NCBI RefSeq assembly: GCF_019237615.1
Contig: NZ_JAFAGT010000078.1
Location: 1-50,870, forward strand
Reading direction: 5' to 3'
DNA from: Roseateles sp.
GTDB lineage: Bacteria; Pseudomonadota; Gammaproteobacteria; Burkholderiales; Burkholderiaceae_C
Length of the DNA stretch: 50,870 nt
This document shows, one piece after another, positions 1 through 13,058 of this stretch; positions within the stretch are counted from its first letter, which is position 1; the number at the start of each line of letters is the position of its first letter. The position numbers and the translations under genes were made by a program. A model generated the notes under the pieces. That model was given only the letters and a program-made list of their open reading frames with translations, was not told where the DNA came from and did not search any database.

Positions 1-396
1 CTCGAAACGCTGCGTCAGCATCATGTTCAGGCAGGTGACGTTGAGCCCGCTGCCCGTGAGGAAGAGCGCCAGCCCCCAGTACATGAGCCCGACGGTACCG
101 CCCGCGATACAGGCGCAGCCGATCACCTGCAGCACCATGCCACCCACGAACAGGTTGCGGTTGCTCAGGAAGCGCCCGCCCAGGTAACCCCCGAACAGGT
201 GCAGCCCGTAGTTGAAGGCGCCGAACAGGCCCATCATCAGTGCCGCGCCGTCGTTGCTGAAGCCCATGCGGCGGGTGGCGTAAAGCACCAGCGTGGACTG
301 CAGCACCGCGAAGCCCAGCGTCGCGAAAACCTGGATCATGAAGAGCACGGCAGACCCTTCGGGAATGCGTGCCTGGAGCTGTCGGAGTCGGTTCAT
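1..396 (-). CDS. POT/PTR2-like MFS transporter, N-terminal part (cut by window edge)
   Basis: Reading from the ATG at 396 toward position 1 gives 132 open codons with no stop, so only the N-terminus is visible. The peptide has hydrophobic segments at about residues 17-40, 50-70 and 84-105. Its spacing matches the first helices of proton-dependent oligopeptide (POT) transporters, including the conserved GGYLGGRFLSNR loop, equivalent to GGxLGDxxLGxxR. It should be an inner-membrane symporter. The hallmark ExxERFxYY motif of helix 1 is not present; the segment reads IQVFATLGFAV instead. Proton coupling and substrate may therefore differ from classical peptide carriers. Family assignment is by eye and moderately sure; substrate is unknown. 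Confidence 0.6.
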   Translation of the reverse strand, partial: MNRLRQLQARIPEGSAVLFMIQVFATLGFAVLQSTLVLYATRRMGFSNDGAALMMGLFGAFNYGLHLFGGYLGGRFLSNRNLFVGGMVLQVIGCACIAGGTVGLMYWGLALFLTGSGLNVTCLNMMLTQRFE

Positions 397-405
397 GGGG
401 CGGCG

Positions 406-411
406 ATTGTC
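406..411 (-). promoter_or_regulatory. Possible -10 element of the transporter gene
   Basis: The hexamer GACAAT on the minus strand ends 9 nt before the ATG at 396. This would start transcription at or next to the start codon. No Shine-Dalgarno sequence is seen between the two, and no clear -35 was found. Confidence 0.3.
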
Positions 412-484
412 CAGGCGCGGTCGCGCCGCGGGCCCGGGAGTCATCCCTGGGAGATGATCGCGGCCCGTCCGCGCCGATTGCGCC

Positions 485-862
485 ATGACCACCCGCCTGG
501 ACCTCGTGCATGCCTACCTGGCCGCCTACGCCGGGCGCGACCTCGCCGCCATCGCGCCGATGCTGGCCGAGGGCGTCGTGCTGCGCGACTGGAAGATCCG
601 CGTCGTGGGCAAGGCCGCGGCGCTGGCCGAGACGCGCCGCCACTTCGACGCCGCAGAGCAGCTGCGGATCGACGTGTTGGCGGCCTACGAGCGCGAAGGC
701 GGCGTGGCGGCCGAACTGCGCATCATCGTTGACGGGCGAGACACCCTCTTCGTCGTGGACGTGTTCGACATCGACGCGGACGGCCGCATCTCGGCCATCC
801 GCGCCTACATCGGCCGCGGCGATCAGGAGGAGGGTGCGGCGGCCGGCCTGAACGAGCGATAG
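485..862 (+). CDS. SnoaL/NTF2-like small protein
   Basis: This gene encodes 125 residues. The N-terminal pattern (RLDLVHAYLAAYAGRDLAAI, then a PMLAEGVVLRDW stretch) and the C-terminal beta-strand pattern (LFVVDVFDIDADGRISAIRAYIG) are typical of the cone-shaped NTF2/SnoaL fold, used by ketosteroid-isomerase-like enzymes and by non-enzymatic pocket proteins. No signal peptide or membrane segment is visible, so it is probably cytosolic. Its last 40 nt overlap the end of the convergent cyclopropane-fatty-acid synthase gene. NTF2-like genes often lie near cfa in proteobacteria, but the opposite orientation here gives no operon support. A specific reaction cannot be assigned. Confidence 0.65.
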   Translation: MTTRLDLVHAYLAAYAGRDLAAIAPMLAEGVVLRDWKIRVVGKAAALAETRRHFDAAEQLRIDVLAAYEREGGVAAELRIIVDGRDTLFVVDVFDIDADGRISAIRAYIGRGDQEEGAAAGLNER

Positions 863-1986
863 ACCCCGCCCCGCTCCGGCCTGCTCAGCACCAACTGCCA
901 GAGCTGGCCTTGGCGCGAGCGAAAGAAGCCCGCGCAGCTCAGCAGGTAGTAGCGGAACATGCGGCGGAAGGCTGCGTCGTAGCGGGCGCTGAGCCGCGGC
1001 CAGGCGGCCTCGAAGCGCTCGGCCCAGCACATCAGCGTGCGGTCGTAGTCGAGGCCGAAGTTGTGCCAGTCCTCGATGATGAAGCAGCCCTCCAGCGCGC
1101 CGCCCAGCTCTGCGGGGGAGGGCAGCTTGCCGTTGGGGAAGATGTAGCGCTCTATCCAGGGGTCGGTGTGCGGCGTGCGGCGGTCCACGCCTATGGTGTG
1201 CAGCAGGAACAGGCCCGCGGGTGCCAGCAGGCGGCGCGCGGTGTCGAAGTAGGTGGCGTAGTTCTTCAGCCCCACATGCTCGAACATGCCCACCGACACG
1301 ATCTTGTCGAAGCGGCCCCGTAGCGAGCGGTAGTCCTGCAGCAGCAGCGTGATTGGCAGACCGGCGCAGCGCTGCTCGGCGAGCGCCAGCTGCTCCTTGC
1401 TGATGGTCACGCCGGTGACCGCCACGCCATGCCGCTCGGCTGCGTAGCGGGCCAGTCCGCCCCAGCCGCAGCCGATGTCCAGCAGCGTCTCGCCGGGTCG
1501 CAGCTCCAGCTTGCGGCAGATCATCGCGAGCTTGTGCTCCTGGGCCTGTTCCAGGTCTTGCGCATGCTCCCAGTAGCCGCAGGAATAGATCATGCGCGAG
1601 TCCAGCATGGCTTCGAAGACGTCGTTGCCGACGTCGTAATGGCGCTCGCCGACCTGATGGGCGCGCGCCACGCTCTGCAGGTTGAACAGGCGCTGGCGCA
1701 GGCCTTCCAGCAGCAGCCTTAGCCGCGCCGCGGGGGGCGCCGTGCGGTCGAGGTCGGTGCGCAGCAGGCGCTCGAACAGCAGGTCCAGGCGCTCGCAGTC
1801 CCAGTCGCCGTCGACATAGGCCTCGCCTGCGCCAAGAGACCATTGCGTCAGCAGCCGGCGGTACAGGCGCGGGTCGTGCACCCGCATGTCCCAGGGCCGC
1901 GTGCCGTTGAAGCGCACGTCGGCGCGCGCCAGCAGCTGGCTCAGCACGGCCGGCGGTTCGACGTTGAGGGCGGGCAGGGACAACAT
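823..1986 (-). CDS. cfa: Cyclopropane-fatty-acid-phospholipid synthase
   Basis: The product is 387 aa, close to E. coli Cfa (382 aa). It transfers a methylene from S-adenosylmethionine to the double bond of unsaturated acyl chains in membrane phospholipids, which protects membranes in stationary phase and acid stress. Visible signatures are HYDVGNDVFEAML, YSCGYW with the active-site region cysteine, the SAM-binding motif LDIGCGWGG, VSVGMFEHVG, and the C-terminal NFGLDYDRTLMCW stretch. The frame stays open upstream to 2118, but the ATG at 1986 starts where family homology begins (MLSLPALN), and the extra upstream residues look non-coding. The gene is monocistronic and overlaps the NTF2-like gene tail to tail. 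Confidence 0.9.
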   Translation of the reverse strand: MLSLPALNVEPPAVLSQLLARADVRFNGTRPWDMRVHDPRLYRRLLTQWSLGAGEAYVDGDWDCERLDLLFERLLRTDLDRTAPPAARLRLLLEGLRQRLFNLQSVARAHQVGERHYDVGNDVFEAMLDSRMIYSCGYWEHAQDLEQAQEHKLAMICRKLELRPGETLLDIGCGWGGLARYAAERHGVAVTGVTISKEQLALAEQRCAGLPITLLLQDYRSLRGRFDKIVSVGMFEHVGLKNYATYFDTARRLLAPAGLFLLHTIGVDRRTPHTDPWIERYIFPNGKLPSPAELGGALEGCFIIEDWHNFGLDYDRTLMCWAERFEAAWPRLSARYDAAFRRMFRYYLLSCAGFFRSRQGQLWQLVLSRPERGGVYRSFRPAAAPSS

Positions 1987-2102
1987 GCGTGGCGTTCTCG
2001 AAGCTGTGCCCAAGTTTGCCCGCGCCGCACGGCCCTGTCGTCTCAAGTCGTCAATGCCCCCGATAGCGGCAGTGCATCGGCGGTCAGGCAGCGCGAGTCG
2101 TC

Positions 2103-3782
2103 CTAGAACGACGCCCATTCATGGTCGGCTGCCGCGGCGGTGGCGGGGGCGTCCTGTGCGAGCAGGGGGGCGGGGCTGGCCCTGGCAACGATGGCTGCGG
2201 GTCGTGGCGCGGAGCCCCTGGCCGGCCGCGGTGCCGCGTCCAGCTTGAAGGCCGCCACAGCCTCGGCCAGCTGGCCGGCCTGCACGCGCAGGCTCTCGGC
2301 CGCGGCGGCGCTCTCCTCCACCAGGGCGGCGTTCTGCTGGGTGACCTGGTCGAGCTGGCTGACGGCCTCGCCGATCTCGCCCAGGCCCTTGCTCTGCTCG
2401 CTGCTGGCGGCGCTGATCTCGCTGATCAGGTCGGCCACGCGGCGGACCTGGCCGACGACCTCGTCCATGGTGCGCCCCGCCTCGCCGACCAGGGCGTTGC
2501 CGGCCTGCACGCGCTCGACGCTGGCGCCGATCAGTGTCTTGATCTCGCGCGCCGCGGCGGCGCTGCGCTGCGCCAGGGTCCGTACCTCGCCGGCCACGAC
2601 GGCGAAGCCGCGGCCCTGCTCGCCGGCGCGCGCGGCCTCCACCGCGGCGTTCAGTGCCAGGATGTTGGTCTGGAAGGCGATGCCGTCTATGGTGCCGATG
2701 ATGTCGACGATCTTCTTGGAGCTGGCCGTGATCTGCTCCATCGTGTCGACGACCTGGCCCATGATCTGGCCACCGCTGCTGGCGACGCCGGCCGCGCTGT
2801 CGGCCAGCTGGGCGGCCTGGCGCGCGGTGTCGGTGTTGTGCCTGACGGTGGCGCTCAGCTCCTCCATCGACGCGGCTGTTTCCTGCAGGTTGCTGGCCTG
2901 TTGCTCGGTACGCTGGCTGAGGTCGGCATTGCCCTGCGCAATCTGGCCGCTGGCGGTGGCGACGCTGTCGGCGTTGCCGCGCACCGCGCCGACGATGCCG
3001 ACGAGGGCATCGTTCATGCGCTGCAGCGCGCCGAGCAACTGGCCGGGCTCGTCGCGGCGCTGGGTGGTCAGCTTCAGGCGCAAGTCGCCCGTGGCGACGG
3101 TCTCGGCCGCATCAACGGCCTGCCGGATGGGAATCACCACCGAGCGCGTGATCAGCAGGGCCAGCGTCGCGCCGATGGCGATGGCGGCAGCGGCGGCGAC
3201 GAGCATCGCGACGGCCGCGAAGTTCACCAGGCGGTCGGCGCTCTTGGCCGAGGACTGCATCAGCTCCTTCTGGAAGTCGATCAGGCCTTCGAGCGCCGTC
3301 AAGTAGCGCTGCTGCAGCGGCCGGGTCTCGCCGAGCAGCAGGTCGCGCGCGGCGTCGGCCTCACCCTTCAGGCCCAAGCCCAGCACGCGCTGCACCGACG
3401 CGTTGTAGGGCGGTCGCGCCTCGGTCACCTTGGCCAGCAGGTCGCGACCCTGGTCGGACCGGATCGAGGCTTCCAGCGTCTGCAGCAGTGCGGCGTTGCG
3501 CGAGCGCGCCTCCTCGATGGTGGCGATCTCCTTCTGCTGGGCCGCCGCGTCGTGCAGCAGCGCGACGTTGCGCACCGCGCGGGCGATGCGGTTGAGGTTG
3601 TCCTTGATCGTATGCAGCTGCTCGACCTTGACGAGGCGGTCCTCGACCATCAGCGTGAGCTCGTCGTTGACGCGCTCGAGCTGGCTGCGGGCATACAGTG
3701 CCAGCAGCACGCTGAAGGCGATCGAGATGGCAAAGGCCAATCCCAGGCGCAGGCCGATGCGCAGGTCGGTGAGCAATCTCAT
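2103..3782 (-). CDS. Methyl-accepting chemotaxis protein
   Basis: This is a 559 aa transmembrane chemoreceptor. A first membrane helix lies at about residues 9-31. A helical periplasmic ligand domain of the four-helix-bundle type follows at 32-188, then a second membrane helix at about 190-213, a HAMP domain at 214-266 and the cytoplasmic signalling hairpin at about 270-510. The hairpin tip [20 protein letters not shown] is intact and would bind CheA and CheW. The C-terminus ends in EWASF after an Ala/Pro-rich linker, resembling the NWETF-type pentapeptide that docks CheR/CheB. The start at 3782 is fixed by an AGGGAGG ribosome site and by the membrane helix beginning at once. No other chemotaxis genes are nearby, so it is an orphan receptor. 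The ligand is unknown. Confidence 0.93.
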   Translation of the reverse strand: MRLLTDLRIGLRLGLAFAISIAFSVLLALYARSQLERVNDELTLMVEDRLVKVEQLHTIKDNLNRIARAVRNVALLHDAAAQQKEIATIEEARSRNAALLQTLEASIRSDQGRDLLAKVTEARPPYNASVQRVLGLGLKGEADAARDLLLGETRPLQQRYLTALEGLIDFQKELMQSSAKSADRLVNFAAVAMLVAAAAAIAIGATLALLITRSVVIPIRQAVDAAETVATGDLRLKLTTQRRDEPGQLLGALQRMNDALVGIVGAVRGNADSVATASGQIAQGNADLSQRTEQQASNLQETAASMEELSATVRHNTDTARQAAQLADSAAGVASSGGQIMGQVVDTMEQITASSKKIVDIIGTIDGIAFQTNILALNAAVEAARAGEQGRGFAVVAGEVRTLAQRSAAAAREIKTLIGASVERVQAGNALVGEAGRTMDEVVGQVRRVADLISEISAASSEQSKGLGEIGEAVSQLDQVTQQNAALVEESAAAAESLRVQAGQLAEAVAAFKLDAAPRPARGSAPRPAAIVARASPAPLLAQDAPATAAAADHEWASF

Positions 3783-3789
3783 CTGTTTC

Positions 3790-3796
3790 CCTCCCT
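3790..3796 (-). promoter_or_regulatory. Ribosome binding site of the chemoreceptor
   Basis: AGGGAGG on the minus strand lies 7 nt before the ATG at 3782. It decides this start against the longer open frame reaching 4085. Confidence 0.75.
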
Positions 3797-3922
3797 GTGA
3801 CGTGATGCCCCCGCAGGGTTGTCGCCGCCTCGCCGTTGTGGCGACGCAAGTCTGTGCCATTCTGTTGGCGTGGCGCAAGACCCTGGCTGCGTTTGAGCCA
3901 CGGACGGCGATGGAGTGCGGGC

Positions 3923-4498
3923 ATGGGAATCGAGACGAATCTGAGCGAGAGGGTGCTGGCTCTGGTGGTGCAGCCGCCCGAACCCGGCTGCACACCGAGC
4001 CCGCGGCCGCGCGACGCTGCGGTGCGCGCCATCGATGGTGCGGCGGGCAAGGCGGCGCTGGCCGCCGGCACCCTGGCGCTGCCACCGGGCCCGCTGGGCT
4101 GGGCCACCATCGCGCCGGAGATGCTGGCCGTCTGGCACATCCAGCGCCAACTGGTCGCTGACATCGCTGCCCTCTATGGCCGCAGCGCCGAGCTGGGCCC
4201 GGCGCAGATGCTGTGGTGCCTGTTCCGCCACACGGCCGCGCAGGCGCTGCGCGACCTGGGCGTGCGCGTCGGCGAGCGCGTCATCGTGCGCCCGGCTGCC
4301 CAGGCGCTGCTGCAGCGCGCGGCCGAGGCGGTCGGCATCCACCTGGGCCGCAAGGCGGCCAGCCGGGCGCTGTCGCGCTGGGTGCCGCTGGTGGGCGCGG
4401 CGGGCGTGGGCGCCTATGCCTGGTGGGACACGCGCCAGGTCGGCCGCGCGGCGCTGCAGCTGTTCGAGCGTGAGCAGGTGATCGACAACCCTGTGTAA
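3923..4498 (+). CDS. EcsC/DUF697-like protein of unknown function
   Basis: The product is 191 aa from the ATG at 3923; the frame is open further upstream but without conserved sequence. The stretch [20 protein letters not shown] followed by DIAALYG resembles the amphipathic helical region of EcsC-family proteins. The C-terminal segment [20 protein letters not shown], then an RAA helix, resembles the Gly-rich hydrophobic hairpin of EcsC/DUF697 proteins. This suggests membrane association. EcsC is named after a gene of the Bacillus ecs transporter operon, and its biochemical role is not established. It lies 31 nt upstream of an exonuclease gene on the same strand and is divergent from the chemoreceptor. 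Family call is moderate; function is not claimed. Confidence 0.55.
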   Translation: MGIETNLSERVLALVVQPPEPGCTPSPRPRDAAVRAIDGAAGKAALAAGTLALPPGPLGWATIAPEMLAVWHIQRQLVADIAALYGRSAELGPAQMLWCLFRHTAAQALRDLGVRVGERVIVRPAAQALLQRAAEAVGIHLGRKAASRALSRWVPLVGAAGVGAYAWWDTRQVGRAALQLFEREQVIDNPV

Positions 4499-4517
4499 CT
4501 TGTGCATCAGGCCGCTT

Positions 4518-4523
4518 CATACT
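4518..4523 (+). promoter_or_regulatory. Possible -10 element of the exonuclease gene
   Basis: CATACT ends 6 nt before the ATG at 4530, with no Shine-Dalgarno sequence in between. This geometry fits a leaderless or nearly leaderless transcript. Confidence 0.3.
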
Positions 4524-4529
4524 CGGCCG

Positions 4530-5012
4530 ATGCAGTTGCCGCCCATCCTCGACATCGAAGCCTCGGGCCTGGGCCGCGGCAGCTACCCCATCGAGGTGGG
4601 CTTCGTGGCAGCGGACGGCGACCTGTTCTGCGGCCTCGTGCGGCCGGAGCCCGACTGGCTGCATTGGGACCCCGCCGCCGAGGCCTTGCACGGCATCAGC
4701 CGCGAGCTGCTGCGACGCCACGGCCGCAGCGCCGCCTGGATGGCCGAGCAGCTCAATGAGCGTCTGGCCGGCCAGACCGTCTACTGCGATGGCTGGGGCC
4801 AGGACTACTCCTGGCTGGCGCGGCTCTTCGATGCCGCGGGCCGGAGGCAGAGCTTCCGGCTGGATGACCTGCGCCGGCTGCTCAGCGAGGCAGAGGCGCA
4901 GCGCTGGCGCGGTGTCACCGAGGCCGTGCGTCTGCGCGAGCAGCTCACCCGCCACCGCGCCAGCAGCGACGCGCGCGTGCTGCAGCTGGCCTTGGGCGAG
5001 ATCAAGAACTAG
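4530..5012 (+). CDS. DnaQ-like 3'-5' exonuclease (DEDD fold)
   Basis: The product is 160 aa. The first strand carries DIEASG (residues 8-13), the ExoI motif with the Asp/Glu metal ligands. YCDGWGQDYSWL around residues 88-99 supplies the ExoII aspartate, and HRASSDAR near residues 142-149 fits the DEDDh ExoIII motif (His, five-residue gap, Asp). The protein is a minimal exonuclease domain without polymerase or helicase fusion, so a role in nucleic-acid trimming or proofreading is possible, but the substrate cannot be deduced. The stop codon shares the tetranucleotide CTAG (5009-5012) with the stop of the convergent malonyl-CoA synthetase gene. Confidence 0.78.
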   Translation: MQLPPILDIEASGLGRGSYPIEVGFVAADGDLFCGLVRPEPDWLHWDPAAEALHGISRELLRRHGRSAAWMAEQLNERLAGQTVYCDGWGQDYSWLARLFDAAGRRQSFRLDDLRRLLSEAEAQRWRGVTEAVRLREQLTRHRASSDARVLQLALGEIKN

Positions 5013-6526
5013 GACAGGAACAGTCCGGCCTGCTGCTCGCGCAGCAGTTTCTTCTGCACCTTGCCCATCGCATTGCGCGGCAGCTCGGTCGTGACGATGA
5101 CGCGCTTGGGCACCTTGAAGCCGGCGATGCGGGCCTTGAGCGTGCGGATCAGCACCTCGGGGTCGGGTCGGTCGGCTCCGCGCGGCGTGACGACGGCGAC
5201 GACGGCCTCGCCGAAGTCCGGATGCGGCACGCCGATGACGGCCGACTCGCCGACGCCGGGCAGCTCGTTCAGCAGGCCCTCGATCTCGGCCGGGTAGACG
5301 TTGAAGCCGCCACTGATGATGAGGTCCTTGCTGCGGCCGATCAGCGTCAGATAGCCGTTGGCGCCCACGCGGCCGACGTCCCCGGTCTTGAACCAGCCGT
5401 CGGCCGTGAACTCCTCGGCCGTCTTCTCCGGCATCTGCCAGTAGCCGGCAAAGACGCTGGGCCCGCGCACCTGCACATGGCCGATCTCGTCCGTGGGGCA
5501 GGGGCCGCCGTCGTCGCGCACGATGCGCAGCCCGACGCCCGGCAGCGCCGGGCCGACGGTGCCGCCTATGCGTCGGCCCTGCTCGCCGTCCCCGGGCCTG
5601 CAGGGGTTGGAGGTCAGCATCAGCGTCTCGCTCATGCCGTAGCGCTCCAGGATCATGTGACCGGTGCGGGCTTGCCAGTCACGCCAGGTCTCGATGAGCA
5701 GCGGCGCCGAGCCGCTGATGAAGAGGCGCATGCGACCGCAGTCCAGCGCCTTCTCCTGCAGCAGCCGCACGTAGAGCGTCGGCACACCCATGAAGACGCT
5801 GGCCTCGGGCAGGCGGCGGGCCACGGCGGCGGCGTCGAAGCGGTTGAACCAAAGCATGCGACTGCCGTTCAGGAGCGCACCATGCGAGGCGACGAAGAGG
5901 CCGTGCACGTGGAAGATGGGCAGCGCGTGCAGCAGCACGTCATCGGGCTGCCAGTCCCAGAAGCCCTTCAGCGTCTGCGCGTTGCTCAGCAGGTTGCCGT
6001 GGCTGAGCATGGCGCCCTTGCTGCGCCCGGTGGTGCCGCTGGTGTAGAGGATGGCGGCCAGGTCGCCGCTGGCGCGCGCCACGGGCTCGTGCATGTCGCT
6101 CATCTGCATGGCGCGGTCCAGCAGCGTGCCGCTGCGGTCGTCGTTGAGCGTGAAGACCCAGCGCACGCCGCGCTGGAAGGCCAGCTTGCTGACCCAGCCG
6201 AAGTTCCGGCCCGCGCAGACGACGACGCCCGGCGCCGCATCGCCGATGAAATGCTCAAGTTCGCCGGCCTGGTAGGCCGGGTTCAGCGGCAGGTAGACGA
6301 AGCCGGCGCGCAGCACGGCGAGGTAGAGGAGCAGCGCCTCGACGCTCTTGTCCGTGTGCGCGGCGATGCGGCTGCCGGCCGGCAGGTCGAGTCGCTCCAG
6401 CCAGTTGGCCAGCATCGCGCTGCCGCGCTCCAGGTCGCGCCAGCTGTAGAGGGCGCCTTCGGCATCGATGGCGGTCGCGTCGAGGTCGGCCGGGAAGCCG
6501 GCGCGCAGGGCGGTGTAGAGGTTCAT
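5009..6526 (-). CDS. matB: Malonyl-CoA synthetase (MatB-type)
   Basis: The product is 505 aa, the size of MatB. It should activate malonate with ATP and CoA to malonyl-CoA through a malonyl-AMP intermediate in the cytosol. The adenylation P-loop is YTSGTTGRSKG at residues 161-171, followed by the MatB-like block LLHALPIFHVHGLFVA and by FISGSAPLL, ERYGMSET and GFNVYPAEIE. The catalytic lysine of the A10 motif is Lys489 (RNAMGKVQKK). From memory, sequence similarity to Rhodopseudomonas MatB is extensive across the whole length. The ATG at 6526 begins the family's N-terminus; upstream open sequence to 6805 is unrelated. No malonate transporter or decarboxylase gene is present nearby. The related acetyl- and fatty-acyl-CoA ligases are less good matches. 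Confidence 0.85.
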   Translation of the reverse strand: MNLYTALRAGFPADLDATAIDAEGALYSWRDLERGSAMLANWLERLDLPAGSRIAAHTDKSVEALLLYLAVLRAGFVYLPLNPAYQAGELEHFIGDAAPGVVVCAGRNFGWVSKLAFQRGVRWVFTLNDDRSGTLLDRAMQMSDMHEPVARASGDLAAILYTSGTTGRSKGAMLSHGNLLSNAQTLKGFWDWQPDDVLLHALPIFHVHGLFVASHGALLNGSRMLWFNRFDAAAVARRLPEASVFMGVPTLYVRLLQEKALDCGRMRLFISGSAPLLIETWRDWQARTGHMILERYGMSETLMLTSNPCRPGDGEQGRRIGGTVGPALPGVGLRIVRDDGGPCPTDEIGHVQVRGPSVFAGYWQMPEKTAEEFTADGWFKTGDVGRVGANGYLTLIGRSKDLIISGGFNVYPAEIEGLLNELPGVGESAVIGVPHPDFGEAVVAVVTPRGADRPDPEVLIRTLKARIAGFKVPKRVIVTTELPRNAMGKVQKKLLREQQAGLFLS

Positions 6527-6535
6527 GACCGCGCG

Positions 6536-6541
6536 ATTATC
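6536..6541 (-). promoter_or_regulatory. Possible -10 element of matB
   Basis: GATAAT on the minus strand (five of six bases of the TATAAT consensus) ends 9 nt before the matB ATG. No ribosome site is seen and no convincing -35 was found. Confidence 0.35.
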
Positions 6542-6558
6542 AAAGCCGGCGGCACGGC

Positions 6559-6573
6559 GTCCCCTCGGGGGAC
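6559..6573. repeat. Short inverted repeat between the receiver gene and matB
   Basis: GTCCCC and GGGGAC flank a 3-nt TCG loop, a 6-bp GC-rich hairpin in the 77-nt gap after the response-regulator stop. No T-run follows on the minus strand, so it is not a classical terminator. It could still separate transcription of the two genes. Confidence 0.4.
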
Positions 6574-6603
6574 CACCCAAGGTACTCCCTGGGCGAGGGG
6601 CCC

Positions 6604-7116
6604 TCAGTTCTGCTCGGGCAGCTTCAGCCAGCGCTGCAGCCGCGTGCGCAGCGCGACGAAGTCCAGCGGCTTGGTCAGGTGCTCGTCCATGCCGGCCTCC
6701 AGGCTGGCCGCCACGTCGGCGTCCAGCGCGTGCGCCGTCAGCGCGAGGATGGGGAAGGCCGGCAGCCGTCCCTCGCGCTGCAGTGCGCGGATGCGGCGGG
6801 CGCATTCCAGGCCATCCATGCCGGGCATCTGGATATCCATCAGCACCAGATCAGGGGCGGCGGCGGCGCAGGCCGCCAGGGCTTCGATGCCGTTGCGGGC
6901 CAGGCGGGCCTGTACGCCCATCAGCGCAAGGAACTCCAGCGCGACGACCTGGTTGATGTGGTTGTCCTCGACAAGCAGAACTTGGGCCTGGCGCAGGCCC
7001 GGCGAGATTCCACCCTCGCCCGGTTCCGGCATGTCGACGCCGGCACCCTGGGCGGCGGCGTTCAGCCAGAACGGAACCAGCACCGGTGCTGGTTCGGGCA
7101 ACCTCAACTTGTCCAT
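6604..7116 (-). CDS. Single-domain response regulator
   Basis: The product is 170 aa. After a 43-residue Pro/Ala-rich leader comes one receiver domain: acidic pocket VEDN at residues 49-52, phosphoacceptor Asp94 in LVLMDIQMPGMDG, the switch Thr in ALTAH and the conserved Lys in HLTKPLD. There is no output domain. The sequence style matches receivers of hybrid kinases, so it probably serves as a phosphate relay or sink, or signals by protein contact. The start at 7116 is preceded by AAGGA at 7123-7127. No kinase is adjacent; the nearest cluster of kinases is 8.6 kb away. It lies upstream of matB on the same strand. Confidence 0.85.
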   Translation of the reverse strand: MDKLRLPEPAPVLVPFWLNAAAQGAGVDMPEPGEGGISPGLRQAQVLLVEDNHINQVVALEFLALMGVQARLARNGIEALAACAAAAPDLVLMDIQMPGMDGLECARRIRALQREGRLPAFPILALTAHALDADVAASLEAGMDEHLTKPLDFVALRTRLQRWLKLPEQN

Positions 7117-7122
7117 CCCATG

Positions 7123-7127
7123 TCCTT
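7123..7127 (-). promoter_or_regulatory. Ribosome binding site of the receiver gene
   Basis: AAGGA on the minus strand sits 6 nt from the ATG at 7116. It selects that start over an upstream in-frame codon at 7215. Confidence 0.6.
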
Positions 7128-7341
7128 GATCAGTTTGTTCTTCTACTCTGGCCCCGCATGGACCGTGAGCCATTGTTGCCGCAGCCGCAGCCCCGCGCAA
7201 CCCACGAGCCTTCACAAAGCCGTTGAGTCGCGGTCGGTCGCCGATGCCGATCGACAGCCTGGCGGCCGTGTGTGCTGACAGTTTTCGTCAACCCGCGTCC
7301 CTACACTGCTTGCCTTCGTCGTTTTGGCCCCCTACCCAGCA

Positions 7342-12966
<5,625 letters not shown>

Positions 12967-13012
12967 GGACGCTGCGGGTGTGACGAGTGGGGGAGGCGGT
13001 GTGGGTTCCCTA

Positions 13013-13046
13013 GAATTCGCCGCCCCTAACCCTAGGGGGCGAATTC
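13013..13046. repeat. Imperfect inverted repeat just upstream of the S9 peptidase
   Basis: The arms GAATTCGCC-GCCCCTA and TAGGGGGCGAATTC pair around an ACCC loop with a 2-nt bulge. The right arm ends at the first base of the AGGAG ribosome site (13047). A -10-like TAGAAT lies over the left edge (13011-13016). The element could be an operator, a 5' UTR stem or a terminator of uvrA transcription, but no T-run follows. Confidence 0.55.
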
Positions 13047-13051
13047 AGGAG
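13047..13051 (+). promoter_or_regulatory. Ribosome binding site fixing a TTG start
   Basis: AGGAG lies 7 nt before TTG at 13059. The next codons form a clean signal peptide, so the rare TTG start is well supported. Confidence 0.75.
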
Positions 13052-13058
13052 ACCCCCC

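Noticed and set aside
7117-7341. A LexA (SOS) box upstream of the double uvrA
   Set aside because: No CTGT-N8-ACAG-like palindrome could be found in the gap; isolated half-sites such as CTGACAG are not paired.
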